The notes beneath the pieces were generated by a model, which did no database searches, was not told where the DNA came from, and worked only from the letters and a program-made list of their open reading frames with translations. The position numbers and the translations under genes are program-made. Shown piece after piece: positions 63,801-64,000 of a DNA stretch of 64,000 nt. The stretch lies in NCBI RefSeq assembly GCF_042654345.1, contig NZ_JBHSGB010000003.1, positions 1 to 64,000 on the forward strand. Direction: 5' to 3'. This stretch comes from Pararheinheimera marina. Lineage in GTDB: Bacteria; Pseudomonadota; Gammaproteobacteria; Enterobacterales; Alteromonadaceae. How positions within the stretch are numbered: position 1 is the stretch's first letter; the number at the start of each line of letters is the position of its first letter.

Positions 63801-64000
63801 TTTTGTGGGTCGTTTAACCCCACTACTGCTGCAACTGCCCAAGCGTTATTACTTGAATATTGATGTGCTGTTTAATGAAGCATTTGGAGAAAACTTTCGT
63901 ACCGAGCTAGCTGCAAAATGGCAACTCCACAGTCAGTTGGGCGAACAAGTCAAACTGAAGCTACAGCCTTACAAAGACATCAGTAATATCCCATATGCCG
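60850..64000 (+). CDS. Very large tyrosine recombinase, incomplete at the window edge
   Basis: The frame is open from the ATG at 60850 (overlapping the previous TGA) to the right edge, at least 1050 residues. A long N-terminal region (1-480) precedes a full catalytic domain: GFRCGLRRSEAL (Arg I, about 551), K in ERQLKSQSATRYLP, YHRLRHSFVTW (His about 664, Arg about 667) and MAGHASPSMTLLHYLH (His about 730, Tyr about 740). An insert of about 50 residues separates the last two blocks. At least 310 residues follow the Tyr, including RRTFFHRMEKLGLQG (helix-turn-helix-like) and a basic stretch. This is probably the active recombinase of the module; the long C-terminal extension is unusual. Confidence 0.85.
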   Translation, partial: MKLAELPEELQKILLSVTGKKADDAMDGFLKLEQHHYSRIFWQLYDRNVRDDMGHQVSAKAANELIHQLNSYILAHREKLDKKLSVKNPILIKRPKPPLRQQYSQYLTHIDTLDLQFLKNPDFGFNSRSMLPGSVQNAKFYLGQLLYSALRFGGLVNLSLLQSLLLSLKTAVPKQSKQVVWLELNATGESTSPWIPDPVSGALLPRFYQLRSDNCWYTEPTLKQLTMLTCLRFFLRQSGSTVLAKLSPELLARAIVARLSLTHTACHLPVLQGEEPNLPLTSVAFERLLGHYVALPTTKEEDSTRAISAEPTELMSTPQFSSSKFTLSATTIYQATTDCVAVIRTVRKLLGSFNKPEYAGKANLLGQRPSSLPELSRQVKAHATSSTHVLLPITRLLIEWAALRLTSQNKWSGKLKPSTLITYLSSIFLPLGRTFHAQNPLTFDTATLDEHYLEIIDEAPTLRAQLKKAKILRDFHLFLEQVYHVEPSYVCSSFVMQTSRRPALMVDANILLPSEYQRACELLQKRRMFSKTPYIEHIQLLLLVLGFRCGLRRSEALFLHMADIQTPGKLPEEISELTELFVRPHAERQLKSQSATRYLPLGRLLSATERTWFNEFLKIRQQLGSTDYLFSDLTANRPLDRDTAFLPVVAALQQVTQDAGFRYHRLRHSFVTWTFWYWQRHKYPNQHPLASYLRHDVMEHLEDARAHYFHQASTACVRGELHAISTMAGHASPSMTLLHYLHSMHWCHNAEVWRDYALHLDTTATLLKLPRRTFFHRMEKLGLQGVLGEALAPWASQFPAPQSSDVAEHNRLHPTSEANGYPNAIADFYQALCLFNRQDVKALIDNDSEDISAVSSDESANGEFSLHTLCYYARRWAKDRHLDEDTFENATKLLQARKQKENRAARKTTDKQTGAIRHSNMASYALLDWPKKQYAAKTTHLLLEAFHRLSHEQLQDVLRVGHFIVERPVSWNNCQFRQPGELSIFVGRLTPLLLQLPKRYYLNIDVLFNEAFGENFRTELAAKWQLHSQLGEQVKLKLQPYKDISNIPYA

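Overview
The window looks like the chromosome of a Gram-negative gammaproteobacterium, probably of the Alteromonadales / Rheinheimera-Alishewanella-Shewanella kind. This rests on TonB-dependent receptors, EptA, DgkA, a PmrA/PmrB pair with CTTAAG-N5-CTTAAG boxes, and NanR operators built on GGTATA. The genus is an inference. About a third of the window is accessory DNA (defence genes, recombinases, IS remnants, a tRNA fragment).

Layout. (1) 1-2454: an IS21-like end cuts a WYL regulator. Behind it, on the same strand, lie a divergent FtsZ-family GTPase and a JAMM/MPN protease-like gene. (2) 2654-5167: a small secreted repeat protein, then a macrodomain-like protein followed by a Nudix hydrolase, probably an ADP-ribose/NAD-related pair. 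(3) 5333-16448: a composite restriction island in which a type I system (hsdM, hsdS, hsdR) encloses a SIR2-like DUF4917 gene and an McrBC pair. (4) 16530-19255: an A+T-rich two-gene unit, a membrane HNH protein and a membrane-anchored coiled-coil protein, abutting the broken 5' end of a hydrolase gene. (5) 19508-22354: a WYL regulator of the BrxR/CapW kind with a long palindrome at its promoter, and a DUF4145/Sel1-like protein. (6) 22523-22637: a terminator, a 3' fragment of tRNA-Arg(CCG) and an inverted copy of its T-arm, a probable attachment-site scar.

(7) 23298-51809: a sialic-acid utilisation regulon. Two TonB-dependent receptors, a periplasmic mutarotase (NanM), NagA, NanA and a sialidase lie on the plus strand; NagB, NanK, NanE, a mutarotase-SSS transporter fusion and NanR lie on the minus strand; an alpha/beta hydrolase follows. 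Six copies of TACCTGTTATACCA or a variant precede the transcription units, so NanR probably controls all of them. Sialidase frees sialic acid, the receptors import it to the periplasm, mutarotases open the anomers, the SSS symporter takes it into the cytoplasm, and NanA, NanK, NanE, NagA and NagB carry it to fructose-6-phosphate. (8) 35560-44478: set into the middle of this cluster is an envelope-modification unit (outer-membrane barrel, EptA, PAP2 phosphatase, LtaS-like transferase, DgkA, PmrA/PmrB) with two perfect PmrA boxes.

(9) 51933-64000: a mobile region. Two copies of a module start with a small ParB-like protein followed by a large tyrosine-recombinase-fold protein. The first copy is cut off by a decayed IS3 element. 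The second is complete for these two genes and runs into a very large active-looking tyrosine recombinase that leaves the window at the right edge. A UvrD-like helicase lies between the copies on the other strand. The ParB-like / catalytically degenerate recombinase / giant recombinase set, the HNH plus coiled-coil pair and the FtsZ-like plus JAMM operon are the best candidates for undescribed systems.
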